A program made the translations under genes and the position numbers. 64,000 bases of DNA from Macrobrachium rosenbergii (taxonomy: Eukaryota > Arthropoda > Malacostraca > Decapoda > Palaemonidae): NCBI RefSeq assembly GCF_040412425.1, contig NC_089742.1, positions 73,889,625 to 73,953,624 of the forward strand. Direction: 5' to 3'. A model generated the notes under the pieces. That model ran no database searches, was not told where the DNA came from, and worked only from the letters and a program-made list of their open reading frames with translations. Below, piece by piece: positions 1 to 11,649 of the stretch. Every line of letters starts with the position of its first letter. Position 1 is the stretch's first letter.

Positions 1-90
1 ATTTTTTTAATGCCGATTGTACCTGATGGCATGAAGATGTAAGCTAACTTTAACAGTAAGACTCATTCTAAATAATATTCTCTTTTGTAC
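1..90. repeat. Dispersed repeat, partner near 30783-30870
   Basis: The first 90 bases (T-run, then AATGCC, then TAAGCTAACTTTAACA and CATTC-AAATAAT) resemble 30783-30870 in the same orientation, at roughly three quarters identity by eye. The partner lies in the UBE2J2 intron just past the catalytic exon. It is either a dispersed repeat or an old local duplication of intron sequence. No coding potential is seen, and 91-387 holds nothing I recognise. Confidence 0.4.
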
Positions 91-387
91 TGTTATGTCT
101 AATAATCATACTCAGACTCAACAAAGCTTCCACAGTACTGAAATTTTTTTGCTTTTTAATGGCTGACAGGCATATGCATCATAAAACACATCTTTCACTG
201 ATTGGTTACATCCAGAAAGTATCAATGCACTCGGTAAAATTGATCACTGTGTGATCAGTCGCTTGTTTGAATTATATGTGGGTGTTTGTGATACGCAATG
301 TGTTACCCCAAGCATGTGGCTTTTGTTGCAGTGCCTGCAGCTTTGCAGGTGTTGTCAGTTGTGAGCATGTTGCTGTGTATTATTTGT

Positions 388-776
388 ATGACCCCACCCC
401 GTCCTATGAGGGCGAGGAAGGTGTTGACCCTTCAACAGAAACTAGAAATCAAGAGAATTGAAATAAATTGGTCTATGGCACATATCATGGAGGAGTACGG
501 CATTGTGCAGTTAACCTTACACGATATTAAAACTTCCCAGGACAAGCTGAAGAAGTATGCAATGGACTTTGGGAAGAAGACATCCAAGAGTCAGGCTCAC
601 AAGATCATGGCAAAAGACCAACGGAAGATATTGAACAGTTGACCTTGATCTGGTTTTCTTAGCAAATGGCAGATGGCAAGCACGTTAGTAGTGCTGAGTT
701 GAAGGGGATGATACTCTTCAGCTCATCACTAACTGGTGGGCACCTCTCCAACATAACTGAGAACTGATTAAAAAGG
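388..776 (+). pseudogene. Tigger/jerky-like transposase, N-terminal fragment
   Basis: From the ATG at 388 the frame reads a basic start followed by RARKVLTLQQKLEIKRIE, SMAHIMEEYGI, LHDIKTSQDKLKKYAMDF. This is the pipsqueak-type helix-turn-helix of CENP-B/jerky/Tigger transposases, which bind the element's terminal repeats. The frame stops at 642. Shifted frames then give ADGKHVSSAELKGM and SLTGGHLSNI, as expected for the second CENPB-type helix-turn-helix. The DDE catalytic domain is absent. The last 73 bases (704-776) are repeated exactly at 4240-4312. Clearly a dead fragment; the family call is from motif recognition only. Confidence 0.7.
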
Positions 777-957
777 GGTTCTGTTCCGACGGTGTGACGA
801 TAAGCGAAAATCGCCGATTCTTGGTTATCGGCTCCTCTGTTGGGCGCCAATATGCGATTATTGGCACCGATAAGGGGAAATCTGCGAATATCGGCACTCA
901 AGTGCCGAAAAACCGGATCACTGATAACCAAGCCCGCCAATAACTGGGAACTGCCTG
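777..957. mobile_element. Tigger-type MITE, one end only
   Basis: This GC-richer segment, full of CGATAA/ATCGGC motifs, ends in AACTGGGAACTGCCTG followed by TA at 958-959. It is the same family as the complete MITE at 20079-20315, which begins CAGGCAGTCCCCGG and ends GGACTGCCTG. The left terminus is missing; the segment starts abruptly after the transposase fragment. Confidence 0.6.
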
Positions 958-1014
958 TATTTCTGTTCTTGAACTAAAATTAGCAACAATCCCTGAGCAA
1001 TTTATGGACAAAAT

Positions 1015-1591
1015 ATATGCATTAATATAAATGTTTTCACTTTTTGCTTTTGCTTTTTAATAGTTCAAATACCAAATGTACACCTTAAACTATCATCCTA
1101 TACCAAATATACCCTAAACTATCATATAAAACACTTTAATATCATTTCAAAGTCATCTTACAAAATTTTACTCTTAAAAATTTATGGCTTCCAGCCAAGT
1201 GTGAAAACTATTCAAGCTACCCCTATATTCAGGTACATCCATTTTCTCTCATACAGTATTGAAGCATTCCCACTTTCTTTTTTAGTACATAGGGGAAACA
1301 CTGGGAAGTTAAGTACTGTACAGTACCTAAATATTTAATATGCATTGAAAAAAAATACAATTTTGCTGTGTTTACATTAACATTAATATTTGAAAATTAG
1401 TAAATCATTTTATTATAAAAAAAATGTATTTAATAATGAAAATAACATAAAAGCACAGTAATTAGTGAATATTTCTTGACAAAAAAATCCGTGAAATACC
1501 AAATTTTTCACGAATAATTCAGGGATAAATTCCACAGAAACAAATAGGTGAAGCCGCGAATCCCGAAACGCAAATGCGAGGGGGTTGACTG
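1015..1591. mobile_element. Non-autonomous Tigger-derived element, truncated
   Basis: AT-rich sequence ends in GCAAATGCGAGGGGGTTGACTG followed by TA at 1592-1593. Read from the other strand this gives a CAGTCAACCCCCTCGC terminus like those at 31569 and 47002. Blocks such as TTTTGCTGTGTTTACATTAA and a TAGTTCAAATACCAAATGTA-like stretch recur in reverse orientation in the larger copy at 47002-55021. No open frame was found. The left end is not recognisable. Confidence 0.5.
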
Positions 1592-2220
1592 TAATTGTAA
1601 AATTCCCCAGCAAATATCAAAAAGTGTTTTTGCTGTTGCCCCTCTGTCCCCAGGCCACCTGCACAGATGAACATATGAAAATTAAATTCTCATTTATCCA
1701 TAACTGTACAATTACCCAACAAATTGATATGTAAATTACTGTAATTTGCATATGTAAAAATTAAATTCTCATACCCGCAATTGTAAAATTCCCCAGCAAA
1801 CTGATACGTATATTACAAAATTATTTAAGTAATAATAAAGTTCTCATTTACCCACAATTGTAAAATTCCCTAGCAAATATAGTCAAAAGTGTAAACATGT
1901 TTGAACTATTCCCCCTTTGTCCCTGGGCCTATACAGAATTCTCTCTGTCTCTCTCTCTCTCTCTCATATAAAAATGAGAATCACATTTACCCATAATTGT
2001 AAAATTCCCAAGCCAATTCATATGTAAATTACAAATTTATCTTAGTCAAAATTCCCCAACAAATGTGTATGACAATATATATATTCATTATAAATACCTG
2101 TAATTGTAAAATTTCCCAGTAAATTGATAAGTACAATGATATTTACAATATATTTTCCCTATAATTGATAAGTAAAAAAATATTTTTACTGCTTTGCAGA
2201 CATAGTGTATAAATTCCCCA
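1592..2220. repeat. Diverged tandem repeat, AT-rich
   Basis: The motif AATTGTAAAATTCCCCAGCAAA recurs imperfectly at about 1592, 1779, 1856, 1995 and 2103, with weaker copies near 1705 and 2050. A region around TTGATATGTAAATTAC usually follows. Spacing is irregular (about 75-190 bases), so this is a decayed tandem or nested array. A short (CT)n run lies at about 1938-1966. No gene is seen. Confidence 0.55.
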
Positions 2221-2266
2221 AGTTTTCTCTGTGACTCTCTCATTTTCTAAAACTCGACATAGCTAT

Positions 2267-2407
2267 GGTATTATCTGAAGCAGTCTGAGAATAAGGGGAC
2301 CTTACAGTCTGGTGGTATTATCTGAAGCAGTCTAAGAATAAGGGCACCTTGCAGTCTGGTGGTATTATCTGAAGCAGTGTAAGAATAAGGGCATCTTACA
2401 GTCTGGG
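2267..2407. repeat. Three tandem copies of a 47-bp unit
   Basis: Units start at 2267, 2314 and 2361 with GGTATTATCTGAAGCAGT and end with CAGTCTGGTG. On the minus strand the third unit (2361-2407) encodes the cysteine-rich tail of the adjacent piggyBac transposase (CPDCKMPLFLHCFR). The array therefore looks like an expansion of the gene's 3' end. Confidence 0.85.
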
Positions 2408-3769
2408 CACCAGGTAGACACTAGTAGTCTTGACCTGCTTGCGCTGCTTGGTGTCTGCGCACACACAGCATAGCCTTTCTCCCTTAGCACTCGACTGTAT
2501 TGGTGCCACATAAGCAAGGTGGTGCTTCTTGCACTACTGTTGGGGGGCAATGCATTCAATCTGCATTGCTGGCACCCTTCTACTGCTGCTCTGTGGCTGA
2601 TGTGTGCTGTATTTGTCGACTAATTGCTTGCCGTCTCTCAGGGAGAAATCCCAAAAGGACAGGAACTGCCAGTTCTGTGCTTATGTAAATTATAAGCGTT
2701 CAGCAAACAGATATCGATGAGGTGAAGGAATGCATTTTTATACAACTTCAGTGTTTTTCTTACACACTCTATCATACCCATCTGTATATTTGATCTGTCG
2801 ACAAGCTGCATGTTTTTCACGTAGTCAACAATCACAATTGGCTTCGTGACTAGGTCCCCCATAATGGTCACATCTCCCTGAGGCTGCTAGCATGCCAGTG
2901 TGTACCACAGTCAGTAAAGCAAATTCTTTTCTATCTTTCCATCTGGTGGCAAGGTGATGACCTTTCTTTCTAACCACCACATCTCCTTTCTTCATTCTTG
3001 GGGGAAGATGGGCATCCCTCTCCTTTTTCTGCATACAGTACAACCAGTCCGGTGGTGGTGTGTTGTGTAAATATTTACTTAGGCCACGGGCTGGTGTAGT
3101 AATTGTCTGTATACAGTTCAACATATGCCCATTCCCAAGATATGGGGCCATAACTGTTTTCACGATAGCGCTAGAGTTGCAAAAATGATTATTAGAGGAA
3201 ATTTCAACATCCACTCCGGTATAAATAAAAACATCCATGACATATCCAGTTTTCCAGGCACAAATACTGTACATTTTATATCAAACTGGTGCCTCTTTGA
3301 TCTGGTATACTGCTTGAAAACAAGTTGCCCCCTTGAACAACACAAGACTTTCATCAATCATAAAAATTTTCCTTATTTTCCACGGTCTACTGTTTGCACT
3401 GGGGTCTCATAAATCATTGTTTGTGAAGTGCAAAAACCTATAAATGGTCTGGTAACGATAACGAGGCATGACTTTTGGAAATGTTGGGGTATGAATAAAC
3501 ATATCTGTCAACCAATAATCCCTGACACGGTGCTTCAGTACATGGGGTGCGAGTAATGTTACTGTGAGGAATTCTATTATTTCCCTTTGGCTAACATTGT
3601 TCCACTTCTTCATCTTACAGGGGCCTTGCACTCTCCCAGCAACATGCTGCTCTTGGTAGCAATTTGTTTCGTCAGTGATGACTTGAATCACTTTATGAAT
3701 GAAAAGCCTGAAGTAGTCTGATTCCTTGCTCTCATTAGTCAAGCTGCAGTTGGTCACTATTATTGCCAA
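2362..3769 (-). pseudogene. piggyBac (PGBD4-like) transposase, broken
   Basis: Reading from 3769 down, the motifs follow the order of a piggyBac DDE transposase (DDE_Tnp_1_7): YWLTDMFIHTPTFPKVM, YRYQTIYRFLHF, LVFKQYTRSKRHQFDIKC, the TGYV-D-YTG stretch, KGDVVVRKKGHHLATRWKD, VDYVKNMQLVDRSN, RKTLKLYKNAFLHLIDI. It closes with a C-terminal zinc-binding tail (YAVCAQT...WCPDCKMPLFLHCF). At least three frames are used, with breaks near 3400, between about 3160 and 3270, near 2850 and near 2600, so no intact product exists. I could not find CCC-beginning termini or TTAA duplications flanking it. 3770-4239 upstream has no convincing N-terminal coding. Confidence 0.85.
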
Positions 3770-4239
3770 TCAAGTAAAAACAATCATTCAGCACACAGTC
3801 TTTTCCATCCATCCACCTACCACGTTCAGAAGCTCTACCAACGACGCACCACACATAGGCATATTTAGTGTTTACGATTATGCGGTACTGACAATGTAGG
3901 GGGAGGAAGGGTATGTAGTTACCGTTTTTACACCCGTAGAATGGTAACTCTGCACCATTTCTCCCTCTACGCTGTCGATGCTGGATTGACAATGTTGTCA
4001 ATATCTGGATTCTGCCCTTACCCAACGGGGCATTGGTTATATTAATCCAAATAATCAAGAGATTGCTGTAGTATAAAATCTGGTTAGGTATAAGTACTGG
4101 TAATCTTAAGCTTCTGGGTAAATAATGGCCTGGGTAAACATATAATATCAAATAAAGTAATTGAAGTGTCTAATTTTTCTAATAATTTCTTTCTCTATAC
4201 ATGAAATGTCATGCAATAATCGTTGAATATTCATTATAT

Positions 4240-4312
4240 GGGGATGATACTCTTCAGCTCATCACTAACTGGTGGGCACCTCTCCAACATAACTGAGAAC
4301 TGATTAAAAAGG
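4240..4312 (+). repeat. Exact 73-bp duplicate of 704-776
   Basis: All 73 bases match the end of the Tigger/jerky-like fragment at 704-776 without a mismatch that I can see. Beyond this point the two copies diverge at once. The block between them (777-4239) contains a MITE end, a Tigger derivative and the piggyBac pseudogene. Confidence 0.85.
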
Positions 4313-5224
4313 TCAAAGGTCCTCTGTTACAATCTGAATGATTGTCTGATGGTGGTTTGGGGCAATCAGCAGGTCTGGTTCTTTAGGGCATCTCATTGTG
4401 GGATCTTGGTTGGTGGTGTCACTTTGCTGCTGTTATTGAAACCCCATCTGGCTGTGACTGAAATTAAGGCAAAAACCATTGACTTTCGCACCCTATTACC
4501 TGATTCATGTGGGGGAAGTTCCAGCCAGTCAACAAGTGCCAGAGTACCATCCATAGCCTTAAAAACACTTACTTGCCCAACATCTCTGCATAAATATGAC
4601 AAGAAAGTACTTCATGATTCACTAAATCTTCAACTTACCTGCTTTGGTGGTGTTGAACTGCAGCAAAACATTAATGGTAATATATTACACTTCCTGTGCT
4701 CTCATATGCAAGTGTATTTACATTAGTGATTTGTAAACGTTCCCAAGTGTGTCTATACCTTCCCTTTGATGAAGTGAATATTGGACAAATGGTATGTGAC
4801 CTTTCCTCTACAGAAAAGGAACTATTAGAAAAAGAGAAAAAGTTTATTACAAGGTAAACTTCACTGATGCAGCCATAATTTTTAAAGAAACATGTTCATG
4901 AGGATCTCCTTACTAAAAACAATAATAAAAAAATATTATAATAGTAGAAGATGAATAATGTTAAGAATGAGAAGAACAGAACAACACAAGATAACATTAT
5001 TCTTAACAATTAACATAGTGTAAGAGATACTTCCATTTCCAGTCTCAGACGTATTTGTTATGTTAACGAAACCCGGTAAGTTCCGTTGAGGTGCAAGTGT
5101 ATTAGAATACAATTCTGTTTTATTAAAAAACCACTGGTTGTATCCCAATATTGTAGCAGTTCAGTTTCAATTTTATCTAGTTTCCTTTAACAGTCTTTGA
5201 CAGAATATTAAGGTTTGCATATAC
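4313..5224. other. Unassigned sequence with short open stretches
   Basis: No known family was recognised. An open frame on + covers 4349-4726, and another open stretch on + covers about 4730-4861, giving VCLYLPFDEVNIGQMV and STEKELLEKEKKF. The second is protein-like but too short to assign. They may be remnants of an unidentified transposon following the duplicated 73-bp block, or chance. The rest is AT-rich intergenic or intronic DNA. Confidence 0.3.
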
Positions 5225-5470
5225 TCATACAGTGCGTCACCGACTTTTGGCAGGTTTGATCTCACGTTGCTTTTTCTGCGCCATTAACAGCGTTTTATAG
5301 CATCATAACTTGATGTTGCATGAAGTTAAGCACCGTTGACAGCGCTAACGGGCAAGAATAAGCAACAAGTTAACAACGCTTACGGCGCTGTAACTTGGTT
5401 CAACATCAAGTTACGGCGCCAAACATCAAGTTATGGCACCGTAAGCACCAATAACTATGTAGAGGCATAA
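5225..5470. repeat. GC-rich segment with inverted sub-repeats, probable MITE
   Basis: Starting at a TACAGTGCGTCACCGAC motif, the segment carries repeated and inverted AACTTGATGTT / AACATCAAGTTACGGCGCC and CTTACGGCGC motifs. It differs in composition from its AT-rich surroundings. The clustered short palindromes suggest a small non-autonomous DNA transposon, but I could not define matching ends. Confidence 0.35.
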
Positions 5471-5932
5471 AATCTTTAAAAGTATTAACACCTAGGGAAA
5501 GAAAATATGGTATTAAAAAAAATTCATGTGGTGCCACTGTCCCCCAAAAAATGTTCACTTTCCGAAAGAATTAGTTCTAGGTGTTTACCATCAATGAGTG
5601 TGTCACAATTTTAGCAAAATGAACACACTCTGGATTAAAGCCAATCATAATGCATTGCAAAATAACAAAATTAGATATTACTGTATATGTCATACAAGCA
5701 AACAATAACAAACCTCATGCAAAATATTCTGATGTTTTAATGGTTCAAACTCGTAACAGGAAGATTAAAACTTCCCCTGTACTGTTCATAAACTTGCCAT
5801 TTACATTATTTTTGTATAGTGTATTGTCTTCAGCAACCTTTGAAGAGCTTTGTACAGACTTTATAAAAAAATACCCTACTATGAATGTTTCTGTTCATAT
5901 AAATGGAATATTGCAAAATACAGTATACTAAC

Positions 5933-6061
5933 CTCTGTTGTATCTGGGAATAACTCACAAAAAGTTTTATTCTTAATATTATAGCTAAGACTTTGCTGAG
6001 CTAACTGCCTCTTTTCATAGTCACTAGTTTCTATACTTCCAAAAGTTGGTGATTTCTCTAG
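5933..6061 (-). CDS. UBE2J2: UBE2J2-like E2 enzyme, downstream coding exon
   Basis: This 129-bp exon encodes exactly 43 codons in phase 0: LEKSPTFGSIETSDYEKRQL, then AQQSLSYNIKN, KTFCELFPDTTE. It matches the segment of UBE2J2 that follows the catalytic core (known pattern in animals: -EKGPTLGSIETSD-KRQLA-QSL- then FCELFP). The acceptor is a T-rich tract ending GCAG at 6062-6063, and the donor is G|GTTAGT at 5932 downward. UBE2J2 is a tail-anchored ubiquitin-conjugating enzyme acting in ER-associated degradation. The linker and C-terminal membrane anchor exons should follow at lower coordinates but were not found in 1-5930. It pairs in phase with the exon at 30941-31175. Confidence 0.93.
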
Positions 6062-6413
6062 CTGCAAAAAAAAAGAATAAAAAATTAAGTGATAAAAAAG
6101 TCTAACAAAATTAATTAACATAGAGTTGGTGATTGATCTTAACATAACATGAATATAATGACAGGTAAACAATTAATGAAAAAATAAAAAAAATTTTTCA
6201 TACAAACCCCTTATTTAATTAACCCACTGCTGAGGTCTTCAAATGCCCCAAAATACTTCCATCTACTGTACAGTTCAACAGAAAAAAGAAAGTGTTTTGG
6301 TAGCCCTGCGGATATGCCTATCGATTCCAGGGTTCTCAGCAGTAAACCACCTCACTTTTTGTGTAGTTTGGACTGATAACTGCATGGAATTGGTGGCTCT
6401 GAGAGGCAGATTA

Positions 6414-6720
6414 TTTCTGGATCGGGGTCCCGTGTCACCCGGTGAAATAGTCCATTCAGCACTTATTTCTAGGTAATTCCGTTGCTAGATACCAGAGAAA
6501 GGTAAATGAAATGCTTGAGTTACTACCCCAGAAATGAAGCTCCACTAGATGGATGCGTGTGGAGAAGAATTGAACTAAAACACGGAACCTTATCTATAGA
6601 GATTCTAATGTCAAAAAGTCCCAGCGAGAGAGGTGCGATGCAAGCCCATGCACTACTCGCGAGGACTGTATACCAAGGCAACACTAGCGCGCATTCCATT
6701 TTAAGCACGTTTTTGATTCA
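6414..6720 (+). repeat. DIRS-A left inverted terminal repeat
   Basis: TTTCTGGATCGGGGTCCCGTG through GCGCATTCC is the inverted counterpart of 13955-14266, with scattered mismatches. Shared landmarks are the ACCGGTGAAATAG-type block, AGTGCTGAATGGAC, TACCAGAGAAAG, the CCACTAGATGGA block and GCAACACTAGC. Confidence 0.8.
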
Positions 6721-7054
6721 CCGTAATTTTCGTTGTGATCCTTATTTTTGTGCTCTATTTTGGATTTTTATGGCATCCTCCTGGTTCTTCTTCAATTACT
6801 TAGTACGGTGTTTTGTTGTTTTTAGAAGCGATTGAGGCTTCTTATTTTCCGCTAGTTTAATAATTAAAAGGAATTTATAACGCCCGTCTCGATCTCTACT
6901 CTCACGTCGTCTCATGACCTCTCTTGGTAGTCGGCATATTTGTTTTGTGTTTTTTATTTGTATCCCTTTTTTATTTGCAGGATGTTTACCATTAATGATC
7001 CTAACTTTGAGTGGGTTTGATTAATTTTTGTTTGTTCTGTACCCATTTACTGCA

Positions 7055-7570
7055 GAAGTGCTGTTTAGCGTTTAGGCTACAAGCTACCCCCTCGGGCCCA
7101 TTCGCTTTTTATCATGGCTTCATTACGAGAGTGATTTTTATTACGGAAGTGATGTTTAGCGTTTAGGCTACGAGCTACCCACTCGGACCCACGTCGCCTT
7201 TATCATGGCTTCATTACGGGGTGATGTTTAGCGTTTAGGTCGAGCTACCTCCGGGCCATTAAGCTTTTTATTGTGGCTTCATTCGCAAAATGTTGTTGGC
7301 GTTTAGGCTATGAGCTTCCCCCTCACGGGCCCATTAAGCATTATCATGGCCTCATTATGCTTTATTTTTGTCACTCACTTCTCTTAGCCTTTGGGGATCT
7401 TATTTTCATTAGTACTGTTACGGTTTTTACTTTGTTTTATAATTTTGTTTTTGTGAATTTTTGTGTTTCTCTTCCTGGTCAAGTGCTGTCTTGCTGTTTA
7501 GGCTACGTGGTTCCCCCTCGGGCCTATTCGCTTCTTATTTTGGCTTTATTTTGCCTTGTTTTAGACTCAC
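7055..7570 (+). repeat. DIRS-A leader tandem array 1
   Basis: The unit contains GTTTAGCGTTTAGGCTAC, then GAGCTACCCCCTCGGGCC and TTTATCATGGCTTCATTA. Copies begin near 7063, 7153, 7226 and 7295, with a diverged copy at about 7485; spacing is roughly 70-90 bases. It sits in the presumed untranslated leader and is not coding. 7571-9210 is T-rich DIRS-A leader or Gag-side sequence in which I see no further gene. Confidence 0.7.
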
Positions 7571-9209
7571 TTCTCTAAGTGTATGGGAACATGATTTTCA
7601 TTGTTACATTTAATTTTTGACCTTGTGCTTGGATGCTTTTGAATTTTGTTAATTTTGGGATACTTTCATTTAGCTGGAGGCCGGTCATGTCCCTTCACGA
7701 TCACGTTGTGTTGGGCCTGCCTATCCTCCTACATGTACCTTATAGACAATTTTGTTTTATTATGATTTTTTTGAGTTATTGGTTAGCCTTTACCCTCTCC
7801 TAGGCTTCCTTCCTTCCATCGTCAGTTAAGAGTTAGCCTAGGGTTGAAGCTGTAACACTTTTTCCTTCGGGAAAAATTCGTTAGGGAGGGGACGATCTCG
7901 ATCTGTACGTATGAGTTTCATGTCGGTGATCTCGTTCTGTACATGTGTGTTTTATGTCTGGTGCTTCCCTTTGTTTGGTTTTGACTTGGATATATTGCCT
8001 ACGTCCACCCTCTCCTGTTTGACACTCACTTAGGCTAATGTTCCTAATAAGTTAAGCTGGAATGGCGAGGGTTTACCTGCGTAGCCTATCTAGTTCAATC
8101 CTTCTTTGGGTTGCTTACCAATGGTGACCGGAGTGCTCTCACTCCTGTTCTACTTCTTTTACCGACTATATATATATGTTTGTTATTTTGTGGTTCAGAG
8201 CCCCCTTCTCTCCCTTTTTATCCTTTGCTCTCTCTCTCCCCTTGGTTTTGTTTTCAAAGTTTGTTAACTTTCAAGGCTTGAGCAATTATCCTTATTTTAT
8301 GTTGTATCTAAATCCCTCCTCTGCATTGATTGATTGTCCTTCAGTGTGTCTGAGTTGGCACTCCACCTGGACCTGGAGGTGACCAGGGTGCTCTCCCCAC
8401 TCCTGTTCACACTCCTTTTATCTTTCATTGCTCTCTGGCGTGAGGTTTTTGCCCGCCTCTCTTTTTCTCGCTCTTGTCGTGCAACACAGCTTACATAGGG
8501 GATCTGTAGATCTCTGGGCGCCGGGGAGTGCTGTCCACTGAGTGCAGCTGCTTTGGGTTGCCAACCTCCTGGCCTATCCTTCCCCCTTCCTTTCGTCGAC
8601 TATTTCCTTCGTGGTGCTTCCCTACATGTTCGCACCTCACTGTTGGGATCTCATACGAGGCCAGTTAGCGTTTTCCCCACCTAACTGTCTTCTGCTTTAT
8701 TTACTTTCAGCGTTCCCCCTCCTTTTTGCTACTACCTGTTTGGTGTTTTGTTATCTTGTTGGGCGCTCTCCTTGCTTACTGCTCTGACCCGGTTTAGTGT
8801 TTAAGCGGTCGGCGTTTTATTCCCCCCACGCTATCGCCGTTCAGGATATCCTCCTCGAGTTTTCCTCTCTTGTTTCCGGAGTGCGCCCACTTCAGCTGAT
8901 TCATAACAATTCCCACATTTTGTTCAAACATGATCGCCGAATGTTCCGTTGGCCTCTGTTTTTATGTCTGAGTTTTGTCCTATTAGCCCAGTTTTTCTCC
9001 CGGTTTTCTCAGGAGTTTTCCTGGTCTGACTAGGCTATGGCTGCTCGGTACTCTGCTCCGGCATCACGTTCCAGCATGCCCTTTTCTCATACGTTTTCGC
9101 TGGTTTTGTCAAGTGCAGGAATGTACTTATCCTGCAACAAACCAGCGATCCACCGGAAGTCTATAGCTCCATTCGGTCACGCGGTCTGTTTTGATTTATA
9201 GTTTGTATG

Positions 9210-9860
9210 GTTATGAAATGCGCTATGCTCTCGAGCAGGCTTCTTGATGAACCACGTGGGTTTTATATATACCTGTCGGTTTGGAAGTCTCCTTAAACTC
9301 AACCTCATGTGACTTATTCTTGACTCGGAAGGTTATAAAAATGCGGCTATGCTCTCCGGAGCAGGCTGCTGATGAATCGTGAGTTTTATTTACACCAATT
9401 CGGTTTTATAAGCCGTAAACACCGCCTCCTTTGGCTTATTATTAGTCGTTTGGCACCGCGGCCGAATTGCGTTTATGCGCTATGCTCTCGAGCAGGCTAC
9501 CTGATGAATCCGTGAGTTTCATATACCTGTCAGTTTTACCTCGTCCAAGCTCCGCCTCATGTGGCTTATTAATAGTGCGCTCTTTAGAACTCCGTCTCGG
9601 AGTGATTCGTTTATTCAGTGAGTTTCATATAAATTTATGGTTCTCCGCCTCTTGTGGCTTATTAATAGTTAATCTTTCGATTGTTTGGGCCCTCTCGGGC
9701 GAGATGCCGGTGGATCGGTAGGTTTCATATCGCCCTATCGATTTACTCAGCAAACTCCGTTTCAGGCGAGATTCTCGATAAATTGGTAGGTTTTCATATA
9801 CACCTATCGGTTTTTCATGCGCCAAACTCCGTCTTATATAACTTATTGATAGTTGTTCCT
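9210..9860 (+). repeat. DIRS-A tandem array 2
   Basis: Repeats contain GCGCTATGCTCTCGAGCAGG, then TGATGAA, GTGAGTTT-ATATACCTGTCGGTTT and CTCCGCCTCATGTGGCTTATTA. Clear copies start near 9217, 9342 and 9475, and shortened copies run to about 9860. Period is about 125-135 bases at first, then shorter. Confidence 0.65.
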
Positions 9861-10148
9861 CGATTGTCTGGGGTCCTAATTTTTCCCCCTCTGGAGGCGG
9901 CCGCAGAAGTCGTAACTCTTAGCTTCAAGTTGATTGTTTTTGCGGAGTTTTCTGAAACGTTCTGCGGCCTTCTGTCGTTCTCGGACCTGAACGCTTCGTC
10001 CCGGAGAAGCGTCGTAGGTGCGGGGAATAATTGACACAAACCTTTCGCTTAGCTTCGAATTAGGTGAGGCAAACTTTTCCTTTAGGGGATTCGTTACCTT
10101 CTCATCCCCTTTTCAGCGGTTCCTGGTCTACCGTCCTAAGGTGAAGTC

Positions 10149-10151
<3 letters not shown>

Positions 10152-10186
<35 letters not shown>
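10152..10186 (+). repeat. 35-bp uninterrupted A tract
   Basis: A run of 35 A follows GTGAAGTCAGT inside the Gag side of DIRS-A. Similar tracts sit at 34105-34132 (after ATCAGT) and 42848-42883. Length may be unreliable in the assembly. Confidence 0.95.
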
Positions 10187-10190
<4 letters not shown>

Positions 10191-11649
10191 TTTCAACCAA
10201 GAAGACCAGCTCCGGGGCCCCTCAAGGACGTCTCGGATCTCTAGTCCGGTGCCGTCTACGAGTTTGGCCTCGTCTTCTGGAAAGGGACACGGCCCAAGCA
10301 AAGCAAGGCAGTTACCCCCTCCTTCCTTTGTTGAAAACTCTTTTACGGGTCTCCTTATAAGGAGCTCGTTATGAGAGTCATTGTCAACCTATTAAACTAA
10401 CTATCGTCATGGTCATGCCTTCCCTTTCCCAGACTTAAATCCCAGAGATTAATCTACGACTCATTGTCAGCGATTCACCTGTTAAGTCCTGCTCCGTTCG
10501 AATTCTGTCGTTCGGACATCTCCTCTTTTCCCCTCCAGTCTGGGGAATCTTGGTGCCTTCCTTTTATGCTTCCCAGCATGAAGAAGGCACCTCTAATCGG
10601 GGTGTGGGCACACGGAGGTTGGTGGAAGGGCATTTTCTTCCCTTCCTGTCTGGTATCCTCTTATCGGGTTTTACCAGACTGTCCAGACGAACATAGCATC
10701 TGTCTGGCAGGATCCATAAGTGAGCCCTCCAGCTAGGGGCTGGACACATGCGTCTCTGAGGACTCCTAGCGAATTGTGAGGCGGAGAATTCAAGTTCCAC
10801 GCCAGCTGTGGGGTCTTACGTGCTCTCTTTGAGCCTGTTTCTTACCCCTTGTGCTCCAGATGTGGCCCCTCTTTATCAACAGGCTTGTTTTGAGAAAATG
10901 TATCGCTGAGGCATTTTCGAGAGACAGATATCCTGGGATACATTCACAGTGAATCTTCCCTAACCCCGGACTACGCTTCCTAATTTATTCAGCGTACAGC
11001 TCTAAACTTCAGTCAATTTTGAGCTGAAACGAAGGTAATAAGTCAGGCTTGCCCGTTCCGCCTTGAGCTGAAAAATCTTGCTGAACAGTTTCACCTGGAG
11101 AATTAATCTTTTCCCCAGGTAGGCGTTGCAGCCGATCTGGGGCTATATTGTTACCCAGAGCCTCCACGTTCTCATAGGTGTCACCACCCTACGAGCAAGC
11201 GGTCTGATCTTGCGGGGACCTGTCCAAATCCGGCAAGTTCATGCTGGATTCAAGCCCCCCTGCTCAGGCGGTGGTGCAGGCTCTTCAGGTCTCTGCCCTA
11301 GACGGCCGTCCAGCTCTCCTCCCAGCCTCCCACCTCGTGTGTGCGGAGTTCATGCCACATCAGCCCTTAACGCCCCGTGTGTCTCTGCCTCCCCACGTTC
11401 CGCCGGGTTTTCTTTGCTTCATCACGAAAACCTAAGGAAAGGAATTTTCCACTAGACATTTGGCCCAGAGAGGCTCTGACCCTCCGGGGAGTTATCTGCC
11501 ACGAACAGGGATGCATCTACTCCTCCGGTGGGAAGGCATTCGCTTCACGGGAGGCAATCAAGCCTCCCCTCCTGTAGTATTTCTCATATGGGTGGGAAGC
11601 TGTACCGTACCGAGAACCACTGGAACTTCAGTTCCTGGGCCCAGAGTAT

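Noticed and set aside
1592..2220. Possible CRISPR-like or satellite array
   Set aside because: Repeats are diverged and irregularly spaced in a eukaryotic genome; better explained as a decayed tandem repeat.
3735..4151. N-terminal exon of the piggyBac transposase
   Set aside because: The frame overlaps the transposase start in a different frame and shows no acidic N-terminal or family motif.
8176..9033. Hydrophobic plus-strand frames resembling membrane proteins
   Set aside because: T-rich composition of the DIRS-A leader makes apparent hydrophobic residues; no family match or start context.
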